A stretch of 64,000 bases of DNA, from the NCBI RefSeq assembly GCF_014698835.1, contig NZ_JACJTU010000009.1, positions 124,001 to 188,000 of the forward strand, written 5' to 3'. Below the pieces are notes generated by a model, which was not told the DNA's origin, ran no database searches, and saw only the letters and a program-made list of their open reading frames with translations. Each line of letters begins with the position of its first letter. Within the stretch, counting starts at the first letter, position 1. Shown here piece by piece: positions 36,919 to 46,005 of this stretch. The position numbers and the translations under genes were made by a program. Origin of the DNA: Nostoc paludosum FACHB-159. Lineage in GTDB: Bacteria; Cyanobacteriota; Cyanobacteriia; Cyanobacteriales; Nostocaceae.

Positions 36919-37824
36919 ATGACAACCTCAAGTTCAAAAACAGCGCTTACATCTACAAAAACCTGGATTTGGCAAGGTTTTACTATTTGCTATCAAACCC
37001 AAGGAACCACTGGGCCGGCTGTTATTCTGGTGCATGGATTTGGGGCTTCTTGGCAGCACTGGCGAAAAAATATTCCTGTATTAGCAGAGAATTGCCGTGT
37101 TTATGCTATTGATTTGATTGGTTTTGGTGCTTCAGCCAAACCCAAACCCGGTGAAAAAATTGCCTATACGTTAGAAACCTGGGGACAGCAGGTAGCAGAT
37201 TTTTGTCGCGAAGTAGTGGGCGAACCAGCTTTTTTAGTGGGAAATTCCATTGGCTGTATTGTAGCCATGCAAGCAGCGGTGAGTCAGCCAGATATTGCTT
37301 TGGGAGTTGCTTTGCTCAACTGTTCTCTACGGTTGTTGCACGATCGCAAACGGGCAACTTTACCCTGGATTCGTCGTGCAGGAGCGCCTTTACTGCAACA
37401 GGTGTTATCTATTAAACCAGTTGGCGAGTTCTTTTTCAATCAACTTGCCAAACCGAAAACAGTAAGGAAAATTCTACTCAAAGCTTATGCCAATGCAGAA
37501 GTAGTTACAGATGAATTAGTAGATATTCTGACTTCTCCAGCCAGCGATCCTGGTGCTGTGGCTGTGTTTCTGGCATTTACTTCTTATTCCACAGGGCCTT
37601 TACCAGAAGACCTTTTACCGTTGTTACCTTGTCCGGCAATTATTTTGTGGGGAGCAGCAGATCCTTGGGAACCGATTGAATTAGGTAGAGAATTAGCTAA
37701 CTTTCCCCAAGTACAAAAGTTTATTCCTTTAGAAGGAGTGGGGCATTGTCCCCAAGATGAAGCACCAGAGTTAGTTAATCCGATTTTACAAGATTGGCTA
37801 TTTTTTTTAATTGGAAGTCCCTAA
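36919..37824 (+). CDS. alpha/beta fold hydrolase
   Basis: 301-aa hydrolase. Oxyanion motif HGFGASWQHW (about 40-49), nucleophile elbow GNSIGC (Ser at about 110), acid in GAADPW (Asp about 249) and catalytic His in GVGHCPQDE (about 276). A cap insert follows the elbow. Similar proteins occur in all cyanobacteria and plastids (e.g. annotated as pheophytinase-like or haloalkane dehalogenase-like); the substrate is not assignable. Confidence 0.88.
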   Translation: MTTSSSKTALTSTKTWIWQGFTICYQTQGTTGPAVILVHGFGASWQHWRKNIPVLAENCRVYAIDLIGFGASAKPKPGEKIAYTLETWGQQVADFCREVVGEPAFLVGNSIGCIVAMQAAVSQPDIALGVALLNCSLRLLHDRKRATLPWIRRAGAPLLQQVLSIKPVGEFFFNQLAKPKTVRKILLKAYANAEVVTDELVDILTSPASDPGAVAVFLAFTSYSTGPLPEDLLPLLPCPAIILWGAADPWEPIELGRELANFPQVQKFIPLEGVGHCPQDEAPELVNPILQDWLFFLIGSP

Positions 37825-37858
37825 GTAAAATAGAGTTGACAACAACACAAAACTAAAT

Positions 37859-38231
37859 ACGGCAGCGAAGGATCTGTTTCATGAAGCGGTAAGGAAAGCA
37901 CTTGAAAAAGAGCAATGGGTCATCACAGACGACACTGCTCAGAAATTATGCTGCCATACCGATCGCCAACGGTGATATCGAATCGCAGACGATTTTTGAT
38001 GTGCCTCAAGATCGCTATCAGATGATGAATGTAGGCTGGGATGGCGATCGGCGTGTACATGGCTGCGTTCTGCATTTGGATATCAAAGACGGCAAAATTT
38101 GGATACAACACAACACAATCGAACTTCAAATTGCCCAAGAACTAGCTGCAATGGGAATTCCCAAACAAGACATCGTATTAGGGTTTCAAGCCCCTTACGT
38201 GCGAGAGTATACAAGATTTGGCGTAGCCTAA
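37859..38231 (+). pseudogene. xisH-xisI deletion remnant
   Basis: XisH and XisI control excision of the fdxN element in Anabaena, and are common orphan pairs elsewhere. Here 37862-37934 encodes the XisH N-terminus (AAKDLFHEAVRKALEKEQWV) with ACG where ATG is expected. It then joins, in another frame, the XisI protein from NYAAIPIANGDIE (about 37962) to APYVREYTRFGVA at 38231. So the C-terminal about 110 codons of xisH and the first about 14 of xisI are missing. The XisI part is open from 37902 without a good start. Confidence 0.75.
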
Positions 38232-38392
38232 ATCCATAAAGCCATAAGCTGGGCGTGCATAGCTGTAATAACTGCGGCCTCGTATTGGTTGGGTAAGTCA
38301 GGATGTGTTTTTATTTCACGGTACATTCGCGGAAAATATTGCTTATGGTCGCTTTTCGCTACATTAAAAGCCCGATCGTGAAGACCGAGCTT
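38228..38392 (-). pseudogene. coding-like 3' fragment, convergent with xisI
   Basis: 54 open codons with no start, ending in TAG at 38228-38230. The reading ([18 protein letters not shown], then [17 protein letters not shown] and MHAQLMALWI) is clearly protein-like. Family not recognised. Its upstream end meets an ATTAAAAGC/GCTTTTAAT inverted repeat (38363-38396), a possible breakpoint. Confidence 0.45.
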
Positions 38393-38940
38393 TTAATATG
38401 GGGTTATATACCCCGGAGGTTTAGTTATAGAGTTTCAGTATAAATTACTTATCTGATAGAGACTACCACTCCACTCTCACCAATTCCGGAAAGTTACAAA
38501 ATTTTTCTAGGCATTTACCAATATCTTTATGGTAGAGCATTAATTTTATTGAATACATTAAATTATCATGAAAAACGCTGCCAAAAAATTCCTAACCCAT
38601 CATGTTGACATCAATGTATAATCAGCATGTGCAAAGCTTGTTGACTCTCATAAAACACGCGCAAATATTTGTATTTACTTCAAGGTAATGTTGAGATTTT
38701 AAAGAATTACTCGGATTATTTAGAATGCAGAAAATTGATGCATTCTGCATAGCACCTCCTACAACAATCAAAAGTCTTCTTCTCTAAATAATTTTCCTGA
38801 ATCTTTGTAAGACTAGCTTGATAAGTGACTCAACACTCAAGCGATGCCTGCGGTGGTCACTGAGCTTTGTCGTACCCCTACGGGGAAGCAAGCTACGCGG
38901 AGCGTCTCGTAGAGAAGTGCGGGCTACGCCTACGCGGATT
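38393..38940. other. intergenic region with dispersed repeats
   Basis: About 550 bases without a gene. 38868-38938 carries GTACCCCTACGGGGAAGCAA and GCGGGCTACGCCTACGCGG, palindromic dispersed repeats of the type seen inside genes elsewhere in the window. The rest is AT-rich with nothing recognised. Confidence 0.5.
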
Positions 38941-39159
38941 TTAAACTTTAGATGTCGGCTTTAAAAATAGCCATGCCACAAAGAACGTCGCTGCTGTGAA
39001 TAGTTGCGTCAAATCCAAAGCCGACAGATAGCCATCAGCAAATGAAGCAATACTGCGATCTGTAATCCCAAATACCCAAGATGACAACCCAAACAGCCAA
39101 ATCCCATTCTTGAGATTTCCTACGAATTCCTTAGACTCTGATGGTTTTTGGTCTTTCAC
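38941..39159 (-). CDS. small membrane protein, 72 aa
   Basis: Charged N-terminus (MKDQKPSESKEF), then a hydrophobic segment NGIWLFGLSSWVFGI and a C-terminal span LFTAATFFVAWLFLKP. Two weak membrane segments in all. No family recognised. Its stop is preceded by the dispersed repeats, and the coding ORF ends just at their edge. Confidence 0.45.
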   Translation of the reverse strand: MKDQKPSESKEFVGNLKNGIWLFGLSSWVFGITDRSIASFADGYLSALDLTQLFTAATFFVAWLFLKPTSKV

Positions 39160-39561
39160 GATCTTCTGCTCCCTTGATGGAGAATCTAGTGATTAGTGAG
39201 AAATACACACCTAGAAGAACTTTTTGTGATTCTTGAGGCTGAATTTAGACTCACCTATTAATAATATTAATAAATATTTCACCTACTTGACTTCACCACC
39301 CAAAGGTACATCTCCTAATCTTGACATTCTTCCTTTGGTTCTGCCACCTCGGATAGACGGTAATAAATTGAGCCTCAAGCGTTACAGGATAAGACTTTAG
39401 TGCTGAAATTACACAATCTTTAGACAACTATATAAATATTTATTGATTTTTTATTTAAAATACTACTTAAGATAGATGTATTCTAAAAGTTTATTTATAT
39501 TTAGAATAAGTGGATACCTTGTAGGGACGCACAGCTGTGCGCCCCAAGGGTGCGCTAGGAG
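39160..39561. other. intergenic region, with a palindrome near its end
   Basis: About 400 AT-rich bases. 39521-39545 is the dispersed palindrome GTAGGGACGCACAGCTGTGC-GCCCC (core CGCACAGCTGTGCG is a perfect 14-bp palindrome), which may act as a terminator for the 39562 gene. Confidence 0.55.
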
Positions 39562-40743
39562 TTAGATTTCTGGGTCAGCTAAGCGGGTAGTGGGGCGACT
39601 TTGGTACAAATCCTGAATGACTTGGAGAGCAGAAACTAGGGCTACAAGGGTAATGACTGCGATCGGTAACAAACCTTTGCCAAAAATAGCGATCGCCATC
39701 AACACAACTGCACCTGCAAGTCGATACTTGGAACGGATTTTACAATAACGAATCACCCCAAATCTATGGAGAATACTGACAGCTAGGGAACATAATGCCA
39801 CTGAACCGCAGATCAGCCAACGGTGAGAATCCGGTAAAGCCAGAGTTGGTTTACTCAACAAGATTTGTTCTACGCCGACTCCAGCCGCAGCAATGCCAAT
39901 CACTAGGGGTAAATGAGTGTACAGCCAGAGATTGACAACACCAACTTTTCCATCCGTCCGCGCGATCTCAATCGGTTTACCGCCCAGATTATCAAAATAA
40001 ACCCACCACCAGCTAAAAGCAATAACTAAACCAAATACGGCGGAAATTACGGTTAAAGTATTCCATTTCTGCTCAGAAACACCATTGACCACCGCGATAA
40101 TTGCTTCACCCAAAACAATAATCGTAAACAATCCGAAACGTTCTGGTAAATGCGAAGCGTGAGGGAGTAATCCTAGTTGAAACTTGCGTCCTGTTAAGGG
40201 TGTGGCAAAGTCAATGATGATTCCCAATGTCCAGAGTGCGAATCGCCAAGGAATGGGTATAAATGCCGAAATTAACCAAAGCAAAGCAGCGATCGCAAAA
40301 CCAATTGCGTAGCGAGTCGTCAAAGGTCGTGCTGAGGGAATGTGTATTCCAGCACGCACATATTCTATCACCAGCACAGTCCGACCGAGAGCGTAGGAAA
40401 GGGCAAAACCAGGAGAACTTTCACCTAAACCGTGGTGTATATTCACAGCCATTGCTGCTGCTGTCAGCATTTGTATAGCAATCAGCAGCCGATGTCCAAC
40501 ATCATCACTATCAAAGCGGTTAGCGTAAAATGTAGTGCCAATCCACGACCACCAAACAGGTATAAATAAAACAATAAATCCAAATAATCCTGAAAGTGAG
40601 ATATCCTCTTTGAGATTGTGAGCGAGTTGGGAAACTGCAACTACAAACACCAAATCATAAAAAAGTTCTAGCCAAGTGGCGCGTCGTTCTTCTTCAGTCT
40701 CTTCACCAATACGTAACCTTGGTGGTTGGATAAAATTTGTCAT
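39562..40743 (-). CDS. LtrA (low temperature requirement A) family membrane protein
   Basis: 393-aa polytopic protein with about ten helices. The family signature is at the N-terminus: EERRATWLELFYDLVFVVAV (about 14-33). RFGLFTIIVLGEAIIAVV in the middle is also typical. First described for low-temperature growth of Listeria; function is unknown and the family is found across bacteria. Monocistronic. Confidence 0.9.
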   Translation of the reverse strand: MTNFIQPPRLRIGEETEEERRATWLELFYDLVFVVAVSQLAHNLKEDISLSGLFGFIVLFIPVWWSWIGTTFYANRFDSDDVGHRLLIAIQMLTAAAMAVNIHHGLGESSPGFALSYALGRTVLVIEYVRAGIHIPSARPLTTRYAIGFAIAALLWLISAFIPIPWRFALWTLGIIIDFATPLTGRKFQLGLLPHASHLPERFGLFTIIVLGEAIIAVVNGVSEQKWNTLTVISAVFGLVIAFSWWWVYFDNLGGKPIEIARTDGKVGVVNLWLYTHLPLVIGIAAAGVGVEQILLSKPTLALPDSHRWLICGSVALCSLAVSILHRFGVIRYCKIRSKYRLAGAVVLMAIAIFGKGLLPIAVITLVALVSALQVIQDLYQSRPTTRLADPEI

Positions 40744-41060
40744 AGTTCCAAGAGCGAATCGTTAATAACTATCCGTTCGCTCATTTTAAGAGGATGAAGG
40801 GTCATTAATACCTTCTTGGAAGAGGCAGAGGGGCAAATAAAGGGGACAAGGAGACAAGAAGAATAACTCCTCACTCTTGGAAAAACTTGGGTTAATCGCG
40901 TCTCTACTCCTAACTCAGCACTCCCTGTTTGACCTATGCCCCATTGTCAGTAAACACTTGTGCATAAATGCCTAAAATTCTGCTGAAATATTGAAGTAGA
41001 CATGAGTGATTAATAACTTTTACAAGATTTTTCAAGTACAAATAAAAGAGGGTAACTACA
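40744..41060. other. intergenic region with degenerate repeats
   Basis: Contains AGGCAGAGGGGCAAA and GGGGACAAGGAGACAAG-type units (40825-40860). No gene seen. The cupin leader with a GAGGG Shine-Dalgarno lies at its end. Confidence 0.45.
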
Positions 41061-41570
41061 ATGACATTCAATATACAAGCTTCATTAGTTCAGCCAGGTA
41101 AAGGTTCCACATATTTAGTGCTAGGTGATTTCTACACTCTCCTTGCTGAAGGAAAAGATACAGACGGCAAGTATGGTTTAGTAGAGGCTTTGATGCAACC
41201 ACAAAGCACTGTACCATCCCATATTCACGATGGAGACGAAGCGCACTATATTCTTGAGGGAGAGGTTGAGTACCAGCTTGACGAGCAAACTATCATTGCA
41301 AGTGCTGGAACCTTCTTAAATATTCCTAAAGGTCAATGGCACGGTTTTAAAAATATCGGCTCGAAACCTGTCAAATTACTGATGTGGGTTACACCAGCAG
41401 GGGGTGAGCAGTTTTTTGCAGAGGTAGGGCATCCGGTTAACTTACCATTGAGTGAGGAAGAACGCAGTCTTTTCGGAACTGTTAATCCTGCTGATATCGA
41501 GAAGGCGATCGCACTTGCTGTGACAAAATATGGTCTAGAATTTAAACTCCCTGCTGCTGAAAATTCTTAA
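41061..41570 (+). CDS. cupin domain protein
   Basis: 169-aa single cupin. Metal-binding motif 1 is PSHIHDGDEAHYILEGEVEY (two His and Glu) and motif 2 PKGQWHGFKNIGS with the last His. Such proteins bind Mn, Fe or Zn and act as dioxygenases, isomerases or sensors; this subtype (quercetinase-like small cupin) is not assigned. Shine-Dalgarno GAGGG about 9 bases before ATG. Confidence 0.88.
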   Translation: MTFNIQASLVQPGKGSTYLVLGDFYTLLAEGKDTDGKYGLVEALMQPQSTVPSHIHDGDEAHYILEGEVEYQLDEQTIIASAGTFLNIPKGQWHGFKNIGSKPVKLLMWVTPAGGEQFFAEVGHPVNLPLSEEERSLFGTVNPADIEKAIALAVTKYGLEFKLPAAENS

Positions 41571-41578
41571 ATCAGAAT

Positions 41579-41745
41579 TCAGGATATTGCCTGTAGTGTA
41601 TGCAGTTTAGCAATTATTTTCCCAGGCTCTAAACGTTTGGTAAAGTCTGGCTCAACAAACGCATAAGCAACTGTACCATCAGGTGCAATTATATAGGTTG
41701 CTGGTATTGGCAATTCAAAAGTTTCTGGGTATTGCTCAAAGAACG
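41579..41745 (-). pseudogene. 3' remnant of an AhpC/TSA-type redoxin
   Basis: About 54 codons reading FFEQYPETFELPIPATYIIA, then PDGTVAYAFVEPDFTKRLEP and a TGA stop. This is the C-terminal end of a peroxiredoxin-like protein (cis-Pro region LPIPATYII). The 5' part is missing; at the break (about 41742-41770) lies GATGTCTACGACGAGCTTCG, a dispersed repeat. Confidence 0.65.
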
Positions 41746-41790
41746 ATGTCTACGACGAGCTTCGCTGACGTAAAGTATTTGATATAAATT

Positions 41791-41832
41791 CGTTCACGAG
41801 TATTAAACACTCGTCGCCGAGTATTAAAGACT
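41791..41832. repeat. 21-bp repeat, 2 copies
   Basis: CGTTCACGAGTATTAAACACT and CGTCGCCGAGTATTAAAGACT. The plus-strand frame reads RVLNTRR, RVLKTQR. Same period as the arrays at 19081, 24576 and 32003. Confidence 0.7.
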
Positions 41833-41921
41833 CAACGTTGATATATTTAGGAATGCGATCGCTTACTCAAAGCATTGGACGAGATAATAACAATACCTCA
41901 TTCAATTGTTGGCGATGGTCA

Positions 41922-42785
41922 ATGTCCTTTGATAATCTCTGCAAACTGCTGTCAGAAAAATATCCAGAACGTTTTGCCAGTTGGGTTTTGGGTACACCGC
42001 AAACTTCTGTCAAAGTTCTGAAAACCGAATTGAGCATTGAACCAATTCGCGCAGATTATGTGACATTCTTACAACTAGAAGGACGCATACTCCACCTGGA
42101 ATTTCAAACCAAATTAGAATCGACGCCGCCGCTACCGTTGCGAATGGTAGATTATTGGGTGCGGTTGTATCGTTTGTATCGCTTACCAATAACGCAAGTT
42201 ATCGTTTTATTACTTCCGCCTGCACCAGAAACGATAATTGAAACAGCTTTTGCAGTGGAAACTACTCGTCACGAATATCGCGTGATTTGTATGTGGTCAG
42301 AAAATCCCGAACCATTCCTCAATGACCCGGCTTTGTTACCCTTAGCACCACTGACCGCAACCACCCAACCCCAAGCTTTATTGCAACAAGTTGTGGCGAA
42401 AGTAAATCAACTTGAGCCAAGACAACGACCAGAAATTTCAACTTACACTCAAATCTTAGCGGGCTTAAAATACAATCAGGACTTGATTCGACAAATGTTT
42501 CGGGAGGGTATGATGCGCGAGTCAGTAATTTATCAAGAAATTCTTAAAGAAGGCGAACAACGAGGGGAACAGCGAGGACGAGAAGAAGGACGAGAAGAAG
42601 GACGAAAAGCAGAAGGACAATTGCTGATTCTTCGTCAATTAACCCGGCGTGTGGGAGAATTACCTCAACAAGTGCTAGAGCGAATTGAAACTCTCTCTTT
42701 AGAACAATTAGAAAATCTTGGCGAAGCTTTGTTGGATTTTCAAGCGATCGCCGATTTAGAAACCTGGTTTAATACATTAGAGTAG
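41922..42785 (+). CDS. Rpn-family/DUF4351 PD-(D/E)XK-like protein
   Basis: About 287 aa from ATG 41922 (MSFDNLCKLLSEKYPERF). It belongs to the recombination-promoting-nuclease-like group that is abundant in filamentous cyanobacteria. The nuclease-type core is ADYVTFLQLEGRILHLEFQT (D...E-x-Q pattern of PD-(D/E)XK). C-terminal part: a charged repeat GEQRGEQRGREEGREEGRK, then the DUF4351 helix RQLTRRVGELPQQVLERI. The frame opens at 41838 but starts better here. Role: transposase-like or defence, unknown. Confidence 0.8.
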   Translation: MSFDNLCKLLSEKYPERFASWVLGTPQTSVKVLKTELSIEPIRADYVTFLQLEGRILHLEFQTKLESTPPLPLRMVDYWVRLYRLYRLPITQVIVLLLPPAPETIIETAFAVETTRHEYRVICMWSENPEPFLNDPALLPLAPLTATTQPQALLQQVVAKVNQLEPRQRPEISTYTQILAGLKYNQDLIRQMFREGMMRESVIYQEILKEGEQRGEQRGREEGREEGRKAEGQLLILRQLTRRVGELPQQVLERIETLSLEQLENLGEALLDFQAIADLETWFNTLE

Positions 42786-42836
42786 CAAAACTACCAGCAC
42801 CAAACCAGGCAAAAGTCAAACAATTTTGTATTGTTT

Positions 42837-45362
42837 TTACAACACAATAATTGCCCACATACTAACACCCAAAGCGATCGCTGCTAAATGTTGCCAAAGA
42901 AGGGAACTCAAAGATTGTTTGGCAATTTTTTGTGTTAATAATATCGTCAACAACACTGAAATTATTAAAGTTGTACCTTGCAAAAAACTAATCACAGCCG
43001 GATGAGCAATTAACATTGGCAGTTGTTCGCCGTTCAAACCAAGGGTAGCAAAACTCACAGGTAAAATGCGTCCACCTTCACTCAAACCCAAACGCAGATA
43101 ATGAGCTAAGTTTCCCCCCAAAACTAATGGTAAATATCCATAGGTAAGCTCTACAAATGATTTTGGTTTACGGTTAAAGTTGAACAGTTTCAGCAAGCCA
43201 TAAGCTGCGAAGACAAAAGCCACTGGAATAATTAACACTAGCAGTGACAATCCTAAGTGTTGCCAAAACACAGTTAAATCCACCTGTAAACCCAACCAAG
43301 ATTGCAATTCTGGTAAGCGGTGTAGATATACTCCACCTAATAACAAAAACAACAATGCTACTTCATAGGCGCGGGGTACATGGGTTGTCCACAATTCAAT
43401 ACCAGGAGGACGCAAGTTGAATTCCACAGAACGATGGGGACAGGCTTTGAGACAAGTCATGCACAACACGCAATCTCTATTATCTTCTAACTGGGCTGGG
43501 TGAGAATACAAAGGACATCCATTTGTTTCCATTCCCTCACCTTTTTGCGGTCCTCCTTTGTAGCATTGATAAGTAGTACAACTTGCAGAACAAATTCCTT
43601 GTTGTGCCCGTAGTTCTGTCATTGACAGTTTAGCAAATAAACCATTCATTCCACCTATAGGGCAAAGATATCTGCACCAAAATCGCCGTTCAAAAATTGC
43701 CGAAAAAATCATTGCCCCGGCAGTAATTAATAATAATAAACAAGCACTAAGGTAGGCTGTGTTTTCTAGATGCCAGAGTTCTTCCCATAAGAAAATTAGG
43801 GTAAATAGTCCAAAGAGAAACCATCCGCCCCATTTTTCAGCTTGCTGTCGAGGCCAACGTTTGAGTTTTCGCGGCCACAACCATAAAGATAGTTTTTGGG
43901 TAATTTCTCCGTAAATCATGAAGGGACAAACAGAACACCAAATACGTCCTAAAAAGGGAAAGAGAAATAGGAAAAAAGGCCACCACCAAGCCCAAAATAA
44001 ATTTAAAACAAAATTGCGATCGCGGGTTTGCGGGCCGATAAATAATACCGCAACAATGATTGCAAAAGCAGTTGCGGTAAAACCATAATTAATCCGATCC
44101 GGCCACCAAGGACTGCGTAAAAATTTACGTAAATCGGGATAAATATTTAAAAGATTGACTCGAAATCGCTTTTTCTTTGTTTCAGCTGGCCAAAAGATTT
44201 CTTCTGTTAATTCATTAGCATTTTCAGCTTGGACGATCGCTCTTTCTACCAGATTTTTTAATTCTTTGAGATTACCGGGGAAATCGTAAGACTGTAAGCG
44301 GCGTAAAGCTTCTGGGGTGATGCGTGGTTTGGGAACGCCTCTAGACCGAACGTAGAGACTGACATAATATTCCACCTGACCTTGAATATCAGTTTTCCGC
44401 AACCGTAGCGGCGGTACTTTAATAATATGACCAACGGAGCGATCGATTGTTGGCAGAGTTTTTTCGGAAACGATAAGAATCCGTGCTTTACTAGGACGAG
44501 GTTCAGTCTCTGGTTCTCCCGGACGAGCGACGGGAGTATACGTACCAGTTTTGAGCAACTGCGTCACAGCAGGTAATAATTCAGAAGGTAATTCTTGGAT
44601 GTTGTTGAGAACTAGCGTACCTTCTCCTAACCATTCCAACAGTCCTGGTTTACCGCCAACGCGACCAAATAAATCTGCACCGCTGGTTTGCAGAATACCA
44701 CAATTGACTTTAATAATTGGTTCTCGTCTTTTGGGGGAACCAAAGTGAATTAAGGCTGCGATATTGTCTTTTTCTAATCCTGGTTCGCCGAAAATATCCA
44801 CTGACTTGCGGTCATTAGCGGCTTCTCGAATTTGCTCCCGCAGACGTACAGCATAGCGGCTTGTACCGACAATTCCCCGTTGCGCTTTGGTAACTAAATA
44901 TGGTCGCAAAGCGATGGAACGTTCTTGTTCGTAGCCAAGTGCAGAGGTGACTTGAGCTAATTCTTGAGCCAATTGACGGGAAAAACCCTGAGCAATTTCG
45001 GGGTATTGCGCGACTAATTCCCGAAATTTAGTAGCAGGTACAACCCACAAATGACATTCTGTAAGGGTAACAATTGTGAAGGTGGCTAACTCATCCAATA
45101 CCAACTCTTGGAGGTGAATGACTGCTCCGGGAAGGAAGCCACGAACTAAAGCTGAGTTCTTATGATCGGTATTGTCGCATTCAAGTTGACCATCTTTGAG
45201 GATGTAAAGTGCTTCTGGAGTAGTACCTTCCTCCACAAGGTTTACTTGTGCTGGTAAAACTTGTTCTTCAATGACTTGAGCGATCGCATTTAACACTTCA
45301 GGTGGGAGAATTCCTAAAGTCGTCCGTTCTTGTAGCCATGTAACCATTTCTGGAGATGTCAT
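42837..45362 (-). CDS. CRP-like sensor / degenerate sigma-54-type AAA / polyferredoxin membrane fusion
   Basis: 841 aa. Residues about 1-135: cyclic-nucleotide-binding fold (VEEGTTPEALYILKDGQL). About 160-385: AAA domain like sigma-54 activators, but Walker A is GEPGLEKD, Walker B is VLNNIQEL (acidic pair replaced by NN), and no GAFTGA is seen. About 410 on: membrane helices with NapH/NosR-like cysteine clusters CSVCPF, CRYLCPIGG, CSASCTTYQC, CVLCMTCLKACP (Fe-S clusters), then more helices. It may sense a ligand and move electrons at a membrane; no sigma-54 is expected in cyanobacteria. Confidence 0.85.
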   Translation of the reverse strand: MTSPEMVTWLQERTTLGILPPEVLNAIAQVIEEQVLPAQVNLVEEGTTPEALYILKDGQLECDNTDHKNSALVRGFLPGAVIHLQELVLDELATFTIVTLTECHLWVVPATKFRELVAQYPEIAQGFSRQLAQELAQVTSALGYEQERSIALRPYLVTKAQRGIVGTSRYAVRLREQIREAANDRKSVDIFGEPGLEKDNIAALIHFGSPKRREPIIKVNCGILQTSGADLFGRVGGKPGLLEWLGEGTLVLNNIQELPSELLPAVTQLLKTGTYTPVARPGEPETEPRPSKARILIVSEKTLPTIDRSVGHIIKVPPLRLRKTDIQGQVEYYVSLYVRSRGVPKPRITPEALRRLQSYDFPGNLKELKNLVERAIVQAENANELTEEIFWPAETKKKRFRVNLLNIYPDLRKFLRSPWWPDRINYGFTATAFAIIVAVLFIGPQTRDRNFVLNLFWAWWWPFFLFLFPFLGRIWCSVCPFMIYGEITQKLSLWLWPRKLKRWPRQQAEKWGGWFLFGLFTLIFLWEELWHLENTAYLSACLLLLITAGAMIFSAIFERRFWCRYLCPIGGMNGLFAKLSMTELRAQQGICSASCTTYQCYKGGPQKGEGMETNGCPLYSHPAQLEDNRDCVLCMTCLKACPHRSVEFNLRPPGIELWTTHVPRAYEVALLFLLLGGVYLHRLPELQSWLGLQVDLTVFWQHLGLSLLVLIIPVAFVFAAYGLLKLFNFNRKPKSFVELTYGYLPLVLGGNLAHYLRLGLSEGGRILPVSFATLGLNGEQLPMLIAHPAVISFLQGTTLIISVLLTILLTQKIAKQSLSSLLWQHLAAIALGVSMWAIIVL

Positions 45363-45457
45363 ATTCGGTTCTCCGTGCAGGTTGCCGTATCAAAGGAATT
45401 ATCGCTTGAAAGCTGGTCAAGAATTCAAAATTCTCAATTCTCAATTCTGGATAAAGT

Positions 45458-45901
45458 TTAGATCTGCTTACAGTTTGCCTTTTCTCTCAACTTCTGAAGT
45501 AAGTCCCAATAACTTGTTTCATTCTTGGAGACAAACAATGGAAGCCAGTATACTGCTTTTTCTAGTAACCTATTAGTATCATCATTCAAATTTTCAATCA
45601 ATCTTACTACCGATTTAAATCCCAGCTTCGGAATCGCAAATTCTAATCAAAGTTTAATAGATTGAGCATTAGATTTTACAACTCCATAATTAAATAACAG
45701 CGTTACGTAATCTCTTGTATGTAAAACCTTCTTTGCCATTGCAATAGTAATTTGGCTTTTTTCATCAATCATTAACTTGAGGATTTCATACGCTTGAGTT
45801 TCAGGTATTGATTTCAAATATTCTAAAATTATCTTTTCCTCATGAGAAGGTAAAGATTTATAAATGCTAGTTTGTATTAACTGTTGAATATTATCATCCA
45901 T
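45458..45901 (-). pseudogene. 148-codon protein gene split by a TGA
   Basis: The first 84 codons (from ATG 45901, MDDNIQQLIQTSIYK) end in TGA at 45647-45649. The same frame then stays open for 63 more codons, LEFAIPKLGFKSVVRLIENL to KLREKANCKQI, ending at 45458. A TGG (Trp) to TGA change at KL-stop-LEF would restore one helical protein of HEAT-like or armadillo-like look. Family not recognised. Pseudogene, readthrough or sequencing error. Confidence 0.65.
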
Positions 45902-46005
45902 AATTTATTGCTAGGGACTAGGAAATAGTGCAGAATATTTTGTGATATCGGAAAGTCTCAATTGCACATCTGGTGAATTAATTTTGACAATGATTCAGGG
46001 AAATT

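Noticed and set aside
42837..45362. Sigma-54-dependent transcription activator
   Set aside because: No GAFTGA, no acidic Walker B, no C-terminal Fis-type helix-turn-helix, and sigma-54 is absent from cyanobacteria.
45382..45576. 64-aa plus-strand ORF
   Set aside because: Overlaps the second half of the interrupted minus-strand gene, which looks far more protein-like.
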